Source: FEN-1297 sp963710735 (lineage in GTDB: Bacteria > Bacteroidota > Ignavibacteria > Ignavibacteriales > Ignavibacteriaceae). Taken from it: a stretch of 64,000 bases of DNA. The notes beneath the pieces are model-generated. The model was not told where the DNA came from. It searched no databases and worked only from the letters and a program-made list of their open reading frames with translations. The stretch covers positions 186,001 to 250,000 of the forward strand of contig CAVQBN010000001.1 of assembly GCA_963710735.1 (NCBI GenBank). Reading direction: 5' to 3'. Shown here one piece after another: positions 55,171 through 63,688 of this stretch; positions within the stretch are counted from its first letter, which is position 1, and the number at the start of each line of letters is the position of its first letter. A program made the translations under genes and the position numbers.

Positions 55171-55347
55171 GTGAATGCACTTAAATATCAGATCTATAAA
55201 GACAAATCAGGTAAATTCAGATTTCGTCTTTTAGCGGGCAACAAATTAGTCATTGGATTAAGCCAGATTCATGCAAGTCGCGAAACATCACGAAAAGGAA
55301 GAAATTCTGTTATTCGTAATGCTAAGTCACCTGTTGAGGAAATTTAA
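55171..55347 (+). CDS. DUF1508 (YegP-like) small protein
   Basis: The GTG at 55171 has AGGA nine bases upstream; a TTG at 55165 would be too close to it. The 58-residue product matches the DUF1508 layout: YQIYKDKSGKFRFRLLAGNK, then LSQIHASRETSRKGRNSVIR and NAKSPVEEI. These are small single-domain proteins of unclear role. It lies at the right edge of the putative element and may belong to the host chromosome or the element. Confidence 0.7.
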   Translation: MNALKYQIYKDKSGKFRFRLLAGNKLVIGLSQIHASRETSRKGRNSVIRNAKSPVEEI

Positions 55348-55376
55348 AATTTGTTGAAGATCTAAAAATATTTCAA

Positions 55377-56552
55377 TTATAATTTTTTATAAACAATTCT
55401 ACCCCTGACAATAGTTGCAAAAATCGAATTATCTTTATCAAATAAAATTATATCAGCATCTTTCCCAATGTCCAGTGATCCTTTCCTATCATAAATGTTA
55501 AGAAGTCTAGCAGGATTTTTTGAAACTGTATTAATAGCAGTCTCTAGAGAACATCTGGTAAACCTCATAAATTTTAAAGCAATATTTGCAAGGCTAGTTG
55601 TCGAACCAATTAAAGTACCATTAAGATAGCGTGCAGCTCCATCTTTTGATTCATATTTTTTACCATTATAAAAATAAAAACCATCGGGTAAACCTATTCC
55701 ATGCATCCCATCCGTTATGCAAATACACCGATCTCCGCCGATTAATTGATATATTAAATTTACAATACTTGGATGAAGATGATGTCCGTCGCTTATTATT
55801 TGGACTGATATGTTTTTATTCTCAAATATTGCGGCTAACGGTCCTGGGTCTCTATGATGAAGTGACCGCATAGCATTGAAAATATGAGTAACATGATTAA
55901 TGCCCGCTTCAAATCCTTTTTTTGTTTCCTCATAATTAGCTTCTGAATGAGCAAAGGAAGCAACAACGCCTTTTTCTAAAAGAATTTTGATAATATCGAT
56001 ATTACCAGGAATTTCTGGTGCGATTGTCATCATTTTTAATGAATTACCTGTTGCTTCAAGTATTTTCTCTAACTCTTCGATTGATGGATTATAAATACTG
56101 TCTTCAGCCAATCCGCCTTTTTTATTTAAATTAATAAAAGGTCCCTCCAAATGAATACCCAAAAGTATAGCGCCTCCAAGATCTTTATTTACAAGCTCTT
56201 TCATTAATTTTAAATGCTGATTACCTTCATTAGGTTTAACTACAGTAGTTCCCAAAAATGCGGTGGTTCCAACTCTAGCCAATGTTTTGGAAATAACTTC
56301 AAGTGATTCAGTTTTATTATCAAGTACATCAGCACCACCAGCGCCTTGGATATGAACATCTATAAAACCCGGAGCAGCAATTCTTTCTTCAGCATCAATA
56401 ATATTCCCGTTTTTATATTGCTTAGAAGCTTTTTTGATTTTTTCGATCTTATCATTAGAGATAAAAACGTCAAACAATTCATCTTTATCTGAAAAATTAA
56501 AAAGTCTGCAATTTTTTATAATCAAAGAATTTTGCATTTGATAAAATTCCAT
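55377..56552 (-). CDS. nagA: N-acetylglucosamine-6-phosphate deacetylase NagA
   Basis: A 391-residue amidohydrolase. It has the opening NIIDAEERIAAPGFIDVHIQ, a metal site glutamate in GIHLEGPFIN, HSEANYEETKKGFEAG, the HIFNAMRSLHHRDPG histidine motif, and CITDGMHGIGLPDG with the catalytic aspartate region. It removes acetate from GlcNAc-6-phosphate in the cytoplasm, feeding glucosamine-6-phosphate to glycolysis or wall synthesis. It is downstream of the GH9 fusion gene on the same strand; the kinase and transporter genes are divergent. Confidence 0.93.
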   Translation of the reverse strand: MEFYQMQNSLIIKNCRLFNFSDKDELFDVFISNDKIEKIKKASKQYKNGNIIDAEERIAAPGFIDVHIQGAGGADVLDNKTESLEVISKTLARVGTTAFLGTTVVKPNEGNQHLKLMKELVNKDLGGAILLGIHLEGPFINLNKKGGLAEDSIYNPSIEELEKILEATGNSLKMMTIAPEIPGNIDIIKILLEKGVVASFAHSEANYEETKKGFEAGINHVTHIFNAMRSLHHRDPGPLAAIFENKNISVQIISDGHHLHPSIVNLIYQLIGGDRCICITDGMHGIGLPDGFYFYNGKKYESKDGAARYLNGTLIGSTTSLANIALKFMRFTRCSLETAINTVSKNPARLLNIYDRKGSLDIGKDADIILFDKDNSIFATIVRGRIVYKKL

Positions 56553-56645
56553 TTCTTTTTAGATATCATTTTTATAGTCCGACCTTTAGTTCTATAATAA
56601 TATTATTAGAATGAGACCCCACTTATTAACAAATCACAATAAATA

Positions 56646-57962
56646 TTACTTTTCATTTATCGCTTTACTCAGCTGTGTAAATTTATATCCCTTCTTTTGC
56701 AAAACCGTAATTAATTCATCAAGCTTATTGTAAAATTTATCCGGTCGCCTAGGATCGGTTCCCGGATGAGTTAGCAGGATAAAGCCGTTTAACCCATGCG
56801 GATCTTTCTTTTCATAGTTCAATATTCTTTGATAGATAGTATCACTGCTTAAATATTGTTTACCTAATCCGGGATAGGTCCAATCGGCATTCGAATAAGT
56901 TCCCGGTGTAAAATCAACCAAAGTTAAACCGATTTCTTTACACCATTTACTTATCTCGCTGTTATACCACTCAAAAGGAGGCAGAAAATATTGAGCCGAG
57001 CTTTTATTGATTCCGAACTTTTCCATTTCAGCATAATTAGCTCTTAAATCATTTAAAAATTCTTCTTTACTCACAAGAGTTGAATCCCGGTCTGTCCATG
57101 AAGCATAAAGTAAATGCTTATTTGAATGAGCGCCTAAATAATTTCCGTCCTCTTTTAGCTTTTCAATTATATTTTTGAATTTTGGATTTCTATAAAAATC
57201 ACCTGTAAAGAAAAAAGCTCCTTTAATATGATGTTTATTTAAAACCTCCCTTACTTTTTCAAGGCCGTCAGCAAATTCGTGTCCGGTAAAAACAAGATGA
57301 ATTTCTTTTTTACTTACATTTGTTCTAATAATCCCGCCTTGAACATATTCAAAACCTTTTTTCTCTGCAGGGTCATTTCCTTCTTTTTGAAGAGCAGACA
57401 AATAATAAGTAAGACTTGCTGTACCGTCCATAGTCGGTTCATCTGTTGAATAATCACCATGGTCATCATGATAAACAGCAACGTGCGATTGGAATTCGCT
57501 GAATGGATCAGGCTTCGTTAATTTTAATCCTTCGAGTTTACTAAAAATTGTGGTGTAAACCGGACCATCAACTAATCCTCCGGGAATTTTGATATGGCCG
57601 ACTACCCAGAATGACGAATGAGGATCTTTGGGCGAAGTACCGTCTTCCGGGTAATCTATTATCATGCTGGTGCCCCAAATGTTGCATCCGAAAAGCCAGT
57701 CACGAAGTGATGCTTCCATTGGAAGATATGTCGGATCTTTTGTTAATTCATAATAAAGATGACATTGAGTTACAATCGCCGAAACAAGATTATTTGAACA
57801 CCAAATAAAAGGAACCCCGATTAAAAATGGATTTGTTTTTCCGCGCTGATATACTCGATCAATTCCTTCCCTTAAATAATTAATAAAATTTGCATCAATT
57901 TTTTTGTTGGAAGTTGTTGAAAGATAATAATGGCCTAAGTTTATAAAAGGATACCATTGATA
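56646..57962 (-). CDS. GH9/deacetylase fusion, C-terminal part: end of GH9 barrel and NodB-like domain
   Basis: In this frame the GH9 barrel continues from YQWYPFINLGHYYLSTTSNK, through LLFGCNIWGTSMI and the catalytic ending VYHDDHGDYSTDEPTMDGTA (acid/base glutamate in TDEP). A NodB-homology domain follows from about 57340: FTGHEFADGL in place of the usual TFDDG, zinc-binding GAHSNKH, FLPPFEW, and FILLTHPGTDPRR. It is the third segment of the fusion gene 59152-56646, about 834 residues if joined. The deacetylase first-motif aspartates are changed, so activity is uncertain. Confidence 0.8.
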   Translation of the reverse strand, partial: YQWYPFINLGHYYLSTTSNKKIDANFINYLREGIDRVYQRGKTNPFLIGVPFIWCSNNLVSAIVTQCHLYYELTKDPTYLPMEASLRDWLFGCNIWGTSMIIDYPEDGTSPKDPHSSFWVVGHIKIPGGLVDGPVYTTIFSKLEGLKLTKPDPFSEFQSHVAVYHDDHGDYSTDEPTMDGTASLTYYLSALQKEGNDPAEKKGFEYVQGGIIRTNVSKKEIHLVFTGHEFADGLEKVREVLNKHHIKGAFFFTGDFYRNPKFKNIIEKLKEDGNYLGAHSNKHLLYASWTDRDSTLVSKEEFLNDLRANYAEMEKFGINKSSAQYFLPPFEWYNSEISKWCKEIGLTLVDFTPGTYSNADWTYPGLGKQYLSSDTIYQRILNYEKKDPHGLNGFILLTHPGTDPRRPDKFYNKLDELITVLQKKGYKFTQLSKAINEK

Positions 57963-58233
57963 GTGCCGTCGCAGTATCAGCTCCCATCCATGGAGTTACC
58001 GGTTCCTTATCCCCGAACTTAACAGCATCATCTAAATATTTTTTTTCATTTGTAATTTTATTCAGCTGGATCGCAGCTAATTCCATATCATCAACCCAAT
58101 TTTTTTCCTCATAATAATATGGAGATTTGCAAGGAGCGGTTTGACAAGCGCCTGGATGCTGCAAACCAAATTCGTATGCATCAATTGCTTTCTGCTTAAT
58201 CTCTTTTGCAAAAACAGGATAATACTTTTTCAA
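57895..58233 (-). CDS. GH9/deacetylase fusion, middle part (out of frame with both neighbours)
   Basis: A short open frame with KKYYPVFAKEIKQKAIDAYE, YYYEEKNWVDDMELAAIQLN and EPVTPWMGADTATA, which are helices of a GH9 barrel. On its left it joins the next frame after one inserted base near 57962. On its right it joins the N-terminal part if one A is removed from the A5 (T5 on plus) run at 58226-58230. It is not a separate gene. Confidence 0.75.
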   Translation of the reverse strand: MKKYYPVFAKEIKQKAIDAYEFGLQHPGACQTAPCKSPYYYEEKNWVDDMELAAIQLNKITNEKKYLDDAVKFGDKEPVTPWMGADTATALSMVSFYKLRPLLSFNNFQQKN

Positions 58234-59152
58234 TGATTTGAGAGCCTAAAGCAAAAGCTGAGGCATATTTACCAGCGGTAGATGCAATGCCGGTTGTTTT
58301 ATTTTTATATTGAAATAAACCTTGCGGTTTTCCATTGCAGAAATAAACCGGGCGTTCAAGATCAATTCCATAATTAACCGAATCTTTATCAGGTAATCTA
58401 AAACCGGCGTGGTCACGGTCATCGGCAATCTGGTTAAACATTACGTCTTTTTTAGGATTCATCTTTACCAGCCAGTTAAGTCCCCATTTTGCTTCATCAA
58501 GAATGTCCGGGATTCCGTTTGCACCTGGATTTCCGTTAGCATCAAATTTATCACCAAATGCATTAGGATTTTGCTGGTAAGCAAACAGCATTTGAAAAAC
58601 TGCATTAGCCGAAGTTGTCACATACTGTAAATAATCCGTGGCATCGTGCCACCCGCCGACAACATTAATAAAAGTTGAATCATGATGAGGATCATAAATT
58701 ATAAATCCATCATGTGTGTGACATGAATCTTTTAGTACCGGATTATAACCGCACTGCTGTTCCCTCATATATTTAAGAAGAAAATCCGCCGAGCCATCGT
58801 AAACATCATTTGCAATTCTAAAGATCGGTGATTGTGTATCAGAAACTTTAATAAAATATGCACCTTCTTTTTCGAACTTAGAAAAGTCCAGTCTGAAAGT
58901 TGTTTTGAATGGTCCATATTCACCATAGGGTTTTATCTTGTCAGATTTCCATACAACTTCGTGTGTAAGTGCATCGCAAAGTTCAAATTGAGCAGGAGAA
59001 ATCTCCTGCTTGCTGCAGAGTACAGCAGCCTTAACGGATTTTTGTAAATACCCAATTTGGTTAACCCTTATCCAGCTTTGAGCATAAATCGTTGTTGAAA
59101 GAATTAGGAAAATATTTAATACAATAGCAGCGATTGTTTTTAAATTTTTCAT
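58196..59152 (-). CDS. GH9/deacetylase fusion, N-terminal part: signal peptide, Ig-like domain and GH9
   Basis: The ATG at 59152 is preferred to a TTG at 59167, since the signal peptide starts there (MKNLKTIAAIVLNIFLILST, cleavage near IYAQ). An N-terminal GH9-associated Ig domain (RVNQIGYLQKSVKAAVL) precedes the barrel, with VVGGWHDATDYLQYVTTSAN giving the catalytic aspartates, then NGIPDILDEAKWGLNWL. The product is exported. Given nagA and kinase genes, it may act on chitosan-type oligosaccharides (some GH9 are glucosaminidases); cellulose-type substrates are the main alternative. Confidence 0.85.
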   Translation of the reverse strand: MKNLKTIAAIVLNIFLILSTTIYAQSWIRVNQIGYLQKSVKAAVLCSKQEISPAQFELCDALTHEVVWKSDKIKPYGEYGPFKTTFRLDFSKFEKEGAYFIKVSDTQSPIFRIANDVYDGSADFLLKYMREQQCGYNPVLKDSCHTHDGFIIYDPHHDSTFINVVGGWHDATDYLQYVTTSANAVFQMLFAYQQNPNAFGDKFDANGNPGANGIPDILDEAKWGLNWLVKMNPKKDVMFNQIADDRDHAGFRLPDKDSVNYGIDLERPVYFCNGKPQGLFQYKNKTTGIASTAGKYASAFALGSQIIEKVLSCFCKRD

Positions 59153-59409
59153 GTTAATAAATGCCAAATTAGTTTATGAATACTACACATAATGAGTTTA
59201 TAATTTGCTTTTCCCGTATTTAATAATCAGCGACAAATTGTTAAACCGTAAACTAAGATGATTAATATAAATAGAATTTAATTAGGTGCAAGAAAAAAAA
59301 TAAAGAATCTTTTTTCTTGGCATCTTAAATTCGATTCAATTATAATAAAATCGGTAAATTGAAAATTAATTCTGTTTTTTGAATACTAAAATCAATAACG
59401 ATAATAATT

Positions 59410-60369
59410 ATGGCAGTAATTGGGCTTGATCTCGGCGGTACAAAATTAGCTGGTGCTATTTTTGATGAAAATGGAAAAATATTAGATAAAAAATTATTAC
59501 CGCTGGAGAAAAGAAAGGGGAAAGAAGTCGGTTCTCTTATAAAAGTATTAGTAAATGAATTGCTTCAAAATGCCGATAAAAAGAATATTAAAATATCTGC
59601 AATTGGGGCTTGTGTACCTGGAATCAGCTATTCCAAAACCGGAAAGGTTTGGGCCCCGAATATTCCAGGGTGGGAAGATTATCCTTTAATGGAAGAACTA
59701 ATCTCTGTAGTAAAAAGTGATAAGATAAAAGTAAAAATTGACAGCGATCGTGCCTGCTATATTTTGGGAGAAACATGGCAGGGAGCGGCAAAAGGCTGTA
59801 AAGATGCAATCTTTTTAGCTGTCGGTACCGGGATTGGTGCCGGAATTTTAGTAAATGGTGAAATTCTTCGCGGCTCAAATGATATAGGCGGTGCAATCGG
59901 CTGGCTGGCATTGGACAGGCCTTTCTATGAAAAATATGTTTCATGCGGCTGTTTTGAATATCATGCTTCCGGCGAAGGAATTGCAAAAGTTGCTAAGGAA
60001 TTTTTGTCCTTAGAGAAAAAATATAATGGCGAATTATCTAAGAAACTAATAGAACAAGTAACATCGCATAATGTATTTGAAGCATACAAAACCGGAGATA
60101 AATTAGCTGAAAAAGTTTTGAATGAAGCAGTTGAATTCTGGGGAATGACAGTAGCTAATTTAGTGAGTTTATTCAACCCCGAAAAAATTATTTTCGGAGG
60201 AGGTGTATTTGGTCCAGCAGTTCAATTTTTGGATGATATTTTTAGTGAAGCAAAAAAATGGGCTCAACCTATCAGTATTAACCAGGTAACTTTAGAAGCG
60301 TCTATTCTTGGTGGAGATGCTGGGTTGATCGGTGCAGGTTATTTGGCTCTGAGGAGCATAAAGAAATAA
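59410..60369 (+). CDS. ROK-family sugar kinase
   Basis: A 319-residue protein with the phosphate-binding start VIGLDLGGTKLAGAIFDENG, ALGACVPG-like GACVPGISYSKTG, and KIKIDSDRACYILGE. AVGTGIGAGILVNGEIL and FGGGVFGPAVQF complete the ROK/ASKHA fold. The zinc motif is reduced to SCGCFEYHASGEG and lacks two of the usual cysteines. The context (nagA, SIS protein, MFS carrier) suggests it phosphorylates GlcNAc or glucosamine in the cytoplasm. It leads an operon of three genes, 19 and 33 bases apart. Confidence 0.88.
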   Translation: MAVIGLDLGGTKLAGAIFDENGKILDKKLLPLEKRKGKEVGSLIKVLVNELLQNADKKNIKISAIGACVPGISYSKTGKVWAPNIPGWEDYPLMEELISVVKSDKIKVKIDSDRACYILGETWQGAAKGCKDAIFLAVGTGIGAGILVNGEILRGSNDIGGAIGWLALDRPFYEKYVSCGCFEYHASGEGIAKVAKEFLSLEKKYNGELSKKLIEQVTSHNVFEAYKTGDKLAEKVLNEAVEFWGMTVANLVSLFNPEKIIFGGGVFGPAVQFLDDIFSEAKKWAQPISINQVTLEASILGGDAGLIGAGYLALRSIKK

Positions 60370-60388
60370 TTCTTAAAGAAAGATTTAT

Positions 60389-61549
60389 ATGTATAATAAA
60401 AGATCGGTTTTTATTGCGGCGTGCCTTGGAATGCTGATATTCGGTATAGTCATGATTTCATTGGGCACAATAAATACATTCCTGACTGCAAAGTTTCATC
60501 TAAATGAAATGACTGTTGGTTCTTTAGCAGCTCTGCTTCCGATTGGTATTCTTGCCGGGTCTTTGGTTTTTGGTCCGATTGTAGATAGATACAGCTACAA
60601 AAATTTATTAATTATTTGTTCATTACTGATTTTTATTGCATTAGAAGGGATAGCTTTTGCTTCTTCATTTTTGGTGCTTCAAATTTCATTTTTACTAATA
60701 GGCTTTGGAGGTGGAATTATCAATGGCGGTACAAATGCTTTAGTAGCAGACATTAGTTCGGAAGGTAAAGGCGCTAACTTAAGTTTACTAGGAGTTTTTT
60801 ATGGAATAGGCGCTCTTGGTATGCCTGCAGTTACCGGCCTTCTTACTAAGTATTATTCATTTGAAACAATAATAACCGGAATTGGTTTTATAATTTTTAT
60901 TCCTGTTATCTATTTTATTTTTATCAAATTTCCCGTTCCTAAACAGCCGCAAGGATTACCGATAAAAAAAGCCCTCGCATTAATAAAAGAAGGTTCTCTT
61001 ATACTGCTAGGGTTCGTTTTATTCTTTGAAAGCGGATTGGAAGGAAGTGTTAATAATTGGACAACTACTTATCTAATGAAAGGTAACGGCATATCTTCTG
61101 AAAATGCTTTATTCACTTTGACAGTTTTAGCTATAAGTTTAACAGTAACAAGACTTATTTTAGGCGGACTTTTAAAAAAGATTCCATCTTATATTGTCCT
61201 TTATTCATGCATAATAATTGCAATGCTCGGTTCTATAATATTAATGACCGGGACTACGGTTACAACTTTTATAATTGCAATGATTTTTCTCGGAGTAGGA
61301 TTTGCCGCTTCATTCCCGGTCATTCTTGGATATATAGGGGACATTTATAAAAACCTCTCCGGGACTGCATTCAGTATTGCATTAGTTATTGCCTTGGTGG
61401 GTAATACCCTAATCAATTACTCAATCGGAGTTATTTCTCAGAATTATGGAATTCAAAAATTTCCTGCTGTATTAATTATTTCATTACTTATAATGACTGT
61501 GCTGCTTTCAATTTCATTAAAAACAATTTCTAATAAGACGAAAATTTAA
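60389..61549 (+). CDS. MFS sugar transporter (fucose permease-like)
   Basis: A 386-residue protein with twelve predicted membrane helices. VDRYSYKNLLIICSLLIFIA covers the usual D-R/K-x-G loop. FGGGIINGGTNALVADISSE resembles the FucP/NagP group. The position between a kinase and a SIS-domain gene, with nagA divergent, suggests uptake of GlcNAc, chitobiose or glucosamine by proton symport. The substrate is inferred. Confidence 0.85.
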   Translation: MYNKRSVFIAACLGMLIFGIVMISLGTINTFLTAKFHLNEMTVGSLAALLPIGILAGSLVFGPIVDRYSYKNLLIICSLLIFIALEGIAFASSFLVLQISFLLIGFGGGIINGGTNALVADISSEGKGANLSLLGVFYGIGALGMPAVTGLLTKYYSFETIITGIGFIIFIPVIYFIFIKFPVPKQPQGLPIKKALALIKEGSLILLGFVLFFESGLEGSVNNWTTTYLMKGNGISSENALFTLTVLAISLTVTRLILGGLLKKIPSYIVLYSCIIIAMLGSIILMTGTTVTTFIIAMIFLGVGFAASFPVILGYIGDIYKNLSGTAFSIALVIALVGNTLINYSIGVISQNYGIQKFPAVLIISLLIMTVLLSISLKTISNKTKI

Positions 61550-61582
61550 AAATATTAAAAAATATAAATTTAAGGAGATATA

Positions 61583-62344
61583 ATGCTCGCTAAACAATGG
61601 TTACAGAATGCGCGAAGCGTAATGGATAAAATTGAGAATACTCAATTAGAAAATATAAAAAAAGCCGCCGAAGCAATGGCAGATACAATTGAATCTGGCA
61701 GATGGGTTCACACCTTCGGGTGTGGACATGCAACCTTGCCTATTGAAGAAATGTATCCTAGGATCGGCGGTTTTGTTGGATTTCATCCTATGATTGAACT
61801 GCCGTTGACCTTTTTTACAAATATTGTCGGCGGAATGAGTGTTCATCAATTTGTTTTTTTGGAAAGAGTTGAAGGTTACGGTATAGAAATAATGAAAGGT
61901 TATAATTTCGATAAAAAAGATATTATGTGGCTTTTTTCTCATACTGGCATAAACAATGTTAATATAGATATCGCTCTTGAATCTAAAAAACGCGGAATGA
62001 AAGTAATTGTTTTTGGTTCCGCAAAAGAAGCTGAAGGAAAGCAAACACGTCACTCATGTGGTAAAACAATTTTTGATCTAGCCGATCTTGTAGTTGATAC
62101 ATGTGTCCCGATTCAGGATGCCTCTGTACCATTAAAAAATCATGTTGATAAAATCGGGCCTGTTTCCACAATGGCTTTTGTAACCGCTGTATGGATGACA
62201 GTAACAACTATTGCAGAAATTCTTGCTGAAAGAGGTGTCAAACTTTATATACACCCTTCCCATAATGTCCCAGGAGATACAACAGCACGAGAAAGACTTG
62301 TCGAAGCATTAGATGAATATAAAAAAAGAATTTCTGGTGTTTAA
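61583..62344 (+). CDS. SIS-domain sugar-phosphate isomerase-like protein (UPF0309 type)
   Basis: The start has a strong AAGGAGAT ribosome-binding site. The 253-residue protein has a helical N-terminus, then the SIS domain: WVHTFGCGHATLPIEEMYP, MWLFSHTGINNVNIDIALES, KRGMKVIVFGSAK and VDTCVPIQDASVPL. It ends with a helical region (TTIAEILAERGV) and TTARERLVEALDEYKKR. SIS domains bind phosphosugars. In this operon it could isomerise or deaminate glucosamine-6-phosphate or cleave a related ether, replacing NagB, but no direct evidence decides this. Confidence 0.85.
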   Translation: MLAKQWLQNARSVMDKIENTQLENIKKAAEAMADTIESGRWVHTFGCGHATLPIEEMYPRIGGFVGFHPMIELPLTFFTNIVGGMSVHQFVFLERVEGYGIEIMKGYNFDKKDIMWLFSHTGINNVNIDIALESKKRGMKVIVFGSAKEAEGKQTRHSCGKTIFDLADLVVDTCVPIQDASVPLKNHVDKIGPVSTMAFVTAVWMTVTTIAEILAERGVKLYIHPSHNVPGDTTARERLVEALDEYKKRISGV

Positions 62345-62492
62345 TTTTGGTATTTCTGCTTATAAATTATCCTTATTTGGTGAAATTGACTTTTTCGTTT
62401 TTAATTATCTTATAATATCCGCGTATTGATATTAGATGCAAAATCGTTTTCTGCCTTTCTTATTAAGAATAGTTTAATCATGTTACTAAAAA

Positions 62493-62519
62493 AAAGAGCC
62501 GTTTTTTTAACGGCTCTTT
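62493..62519 (-). terminator. Bidirectional hairpin terminator
   Basis: A perfect 11-bp stem AAAGAGCCGTT and AACGGCTCTTT around five Ts. On the minus strand a T-run follows, suiting the PorV-like gene ending at 62601; it also stands between that gene and the SIS-protein operon. Confidence 0.8.
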
Positions 62520-62600
62520 ACGGATTTAGAAGAGAGATATGGGGCGCAAATTCTAATTTATTTAAAAAAATATCAATACTTTATTTCGCTAAAGGTTTTA

Positions 62601-63626
62601 CTAATATGCAAAACCTAATGAGATATAGTGAACATCGCCAAATATGCCGAAAGGTTCAACAGCATAATCCATTCTTATTGGAATACCTCCTACACTTGCT
62701 TTTATACCAACGCCAGCCGTCCAGCTTCTTTCATCATAATTAAGCATATAACCGACTCTTGCTGTAAACATATCCAGGAAATGATATTCAGCACCGAACT
62801 TTGCCTTTTCACCAAAATCCCGGGGATGACGAGATTCAAAGCTAATAATAATAGATTTAGCAGTTTCGTCATCAAACAAAAACATTAAAGGTTTTACGGT
62901 CGCACTAAAGCTTACTGCAAATGGTAATGGAAAATCTTGAGTTTCATATCTCAATTCTCTGGAGACATTATATAAAGCGGCGCCGAATGTTATGCCGTTA
63001 TATTGAAAATCATAATACGTTCCGACATCAAAAGCTACAGTACTTAATGCATATTTTTTTTCTTTTAATGTACTTAAAAGATTTGGATCACTTAATGAAT
63101 CACCGGTTGAGGCAACCCATGCGTCGCCTAAATCCTGCCTTACAAACTTAACTTGAACACCGTAAGAAAAACGATCACTTACTTTTTGTGAAAACGAAAC
63201 ACCGGCTGCAATTGCAGAAGGCGAAAAAGTTCCAGTCTCAATATAACCTTGATCATTAGCAGCCCGTCTGGTTAAATAAAAAGTGCCGTAATCCATAGCC
63301 AATAAACTTAGTCCAATCGTGCCAATATTAGGTAACCGAATAGAAGCACCAATTGCGTTATAATTAATATCTGCTATTCCCTGAGTATGATTTATACTTA
63401 CATCAACAGTTGTTGGAATAAATCCAAGAAGAGCAGGATTCCAAAAAACTGCATTAGAAGTAATAGTAGATGTAACCCCTATTCCGCCTCTTCCCATGAC
63501 TTCAGCGGATACAGGATTTTCCAAAAACCTGAATCCTGCTTGGGCTTGTTCTACTTGGGCATTTATATTTTGAAATGCAGAAAAATAAATTACAAGCACA
63601 ATAATAAACTTGGTACTAATTTTCAT
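62601..63626 (-). CDS. PorV/PorQ family outer-membrane protein
   Basis: The ATG at 63626 has GGAGG eight bases upstream and begins a signal peptide (MKISTKFIIVLVIYFSAF, cleavage near INAQ). The 341-residue barrel has the family signature NPVSAEVMGRGGIGVTSTIT followed by FWNPALLGF, and an even pattern of beta-strands ending in SLGFAY. It is paralogous to 5279-6319. It follows a cargo-type gene end (63689-64000), repeating the gene order of the left end of the window. Confidence 0.85.
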   Translation of the reverse strand: MKISTKFIIVLVIYFSAFQNINAQVEQAQAGFRFLENPVSAEVMGRGGIGVTSTITSNAVFWNPALLGFIPTTVDVSINHTQGIADINYNAIGASIRLPNIGTIGLSLLAMDYGTFYLTRRAANDQGYIETGTFSPSAIAAGVSFSQKVSDRFSYGVQVKFVRQDLGDAWVASTGDSLSDPNLLSTLKEKKYALSTVAFDVGTYYDFQYNGITFGAALYNVSRELRYETQDFPLPFAVSFSATVKPLMFLFDDETAKSIIISFESRHPRDFGEKAKFGAEYHFLDMFTARVGYMLNYDERSWTAGVGIKASVGGIPIRMDYAVEPFGIFGDVHYISLGFAY

Positions 63627-63688
63627 TAAAACCTCCATTGTGTCCAAAATAATCAATTATTTTTTCCATAGTAATTCTTTATTTAGTT

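Noticed and set aside
59168..59409. Operator in the divergent spacer between the GH9 fusion and ROK genes
   Set aside because: Only A/T-run inverted repeats were seen; no convincing palindrome or promoter pair.
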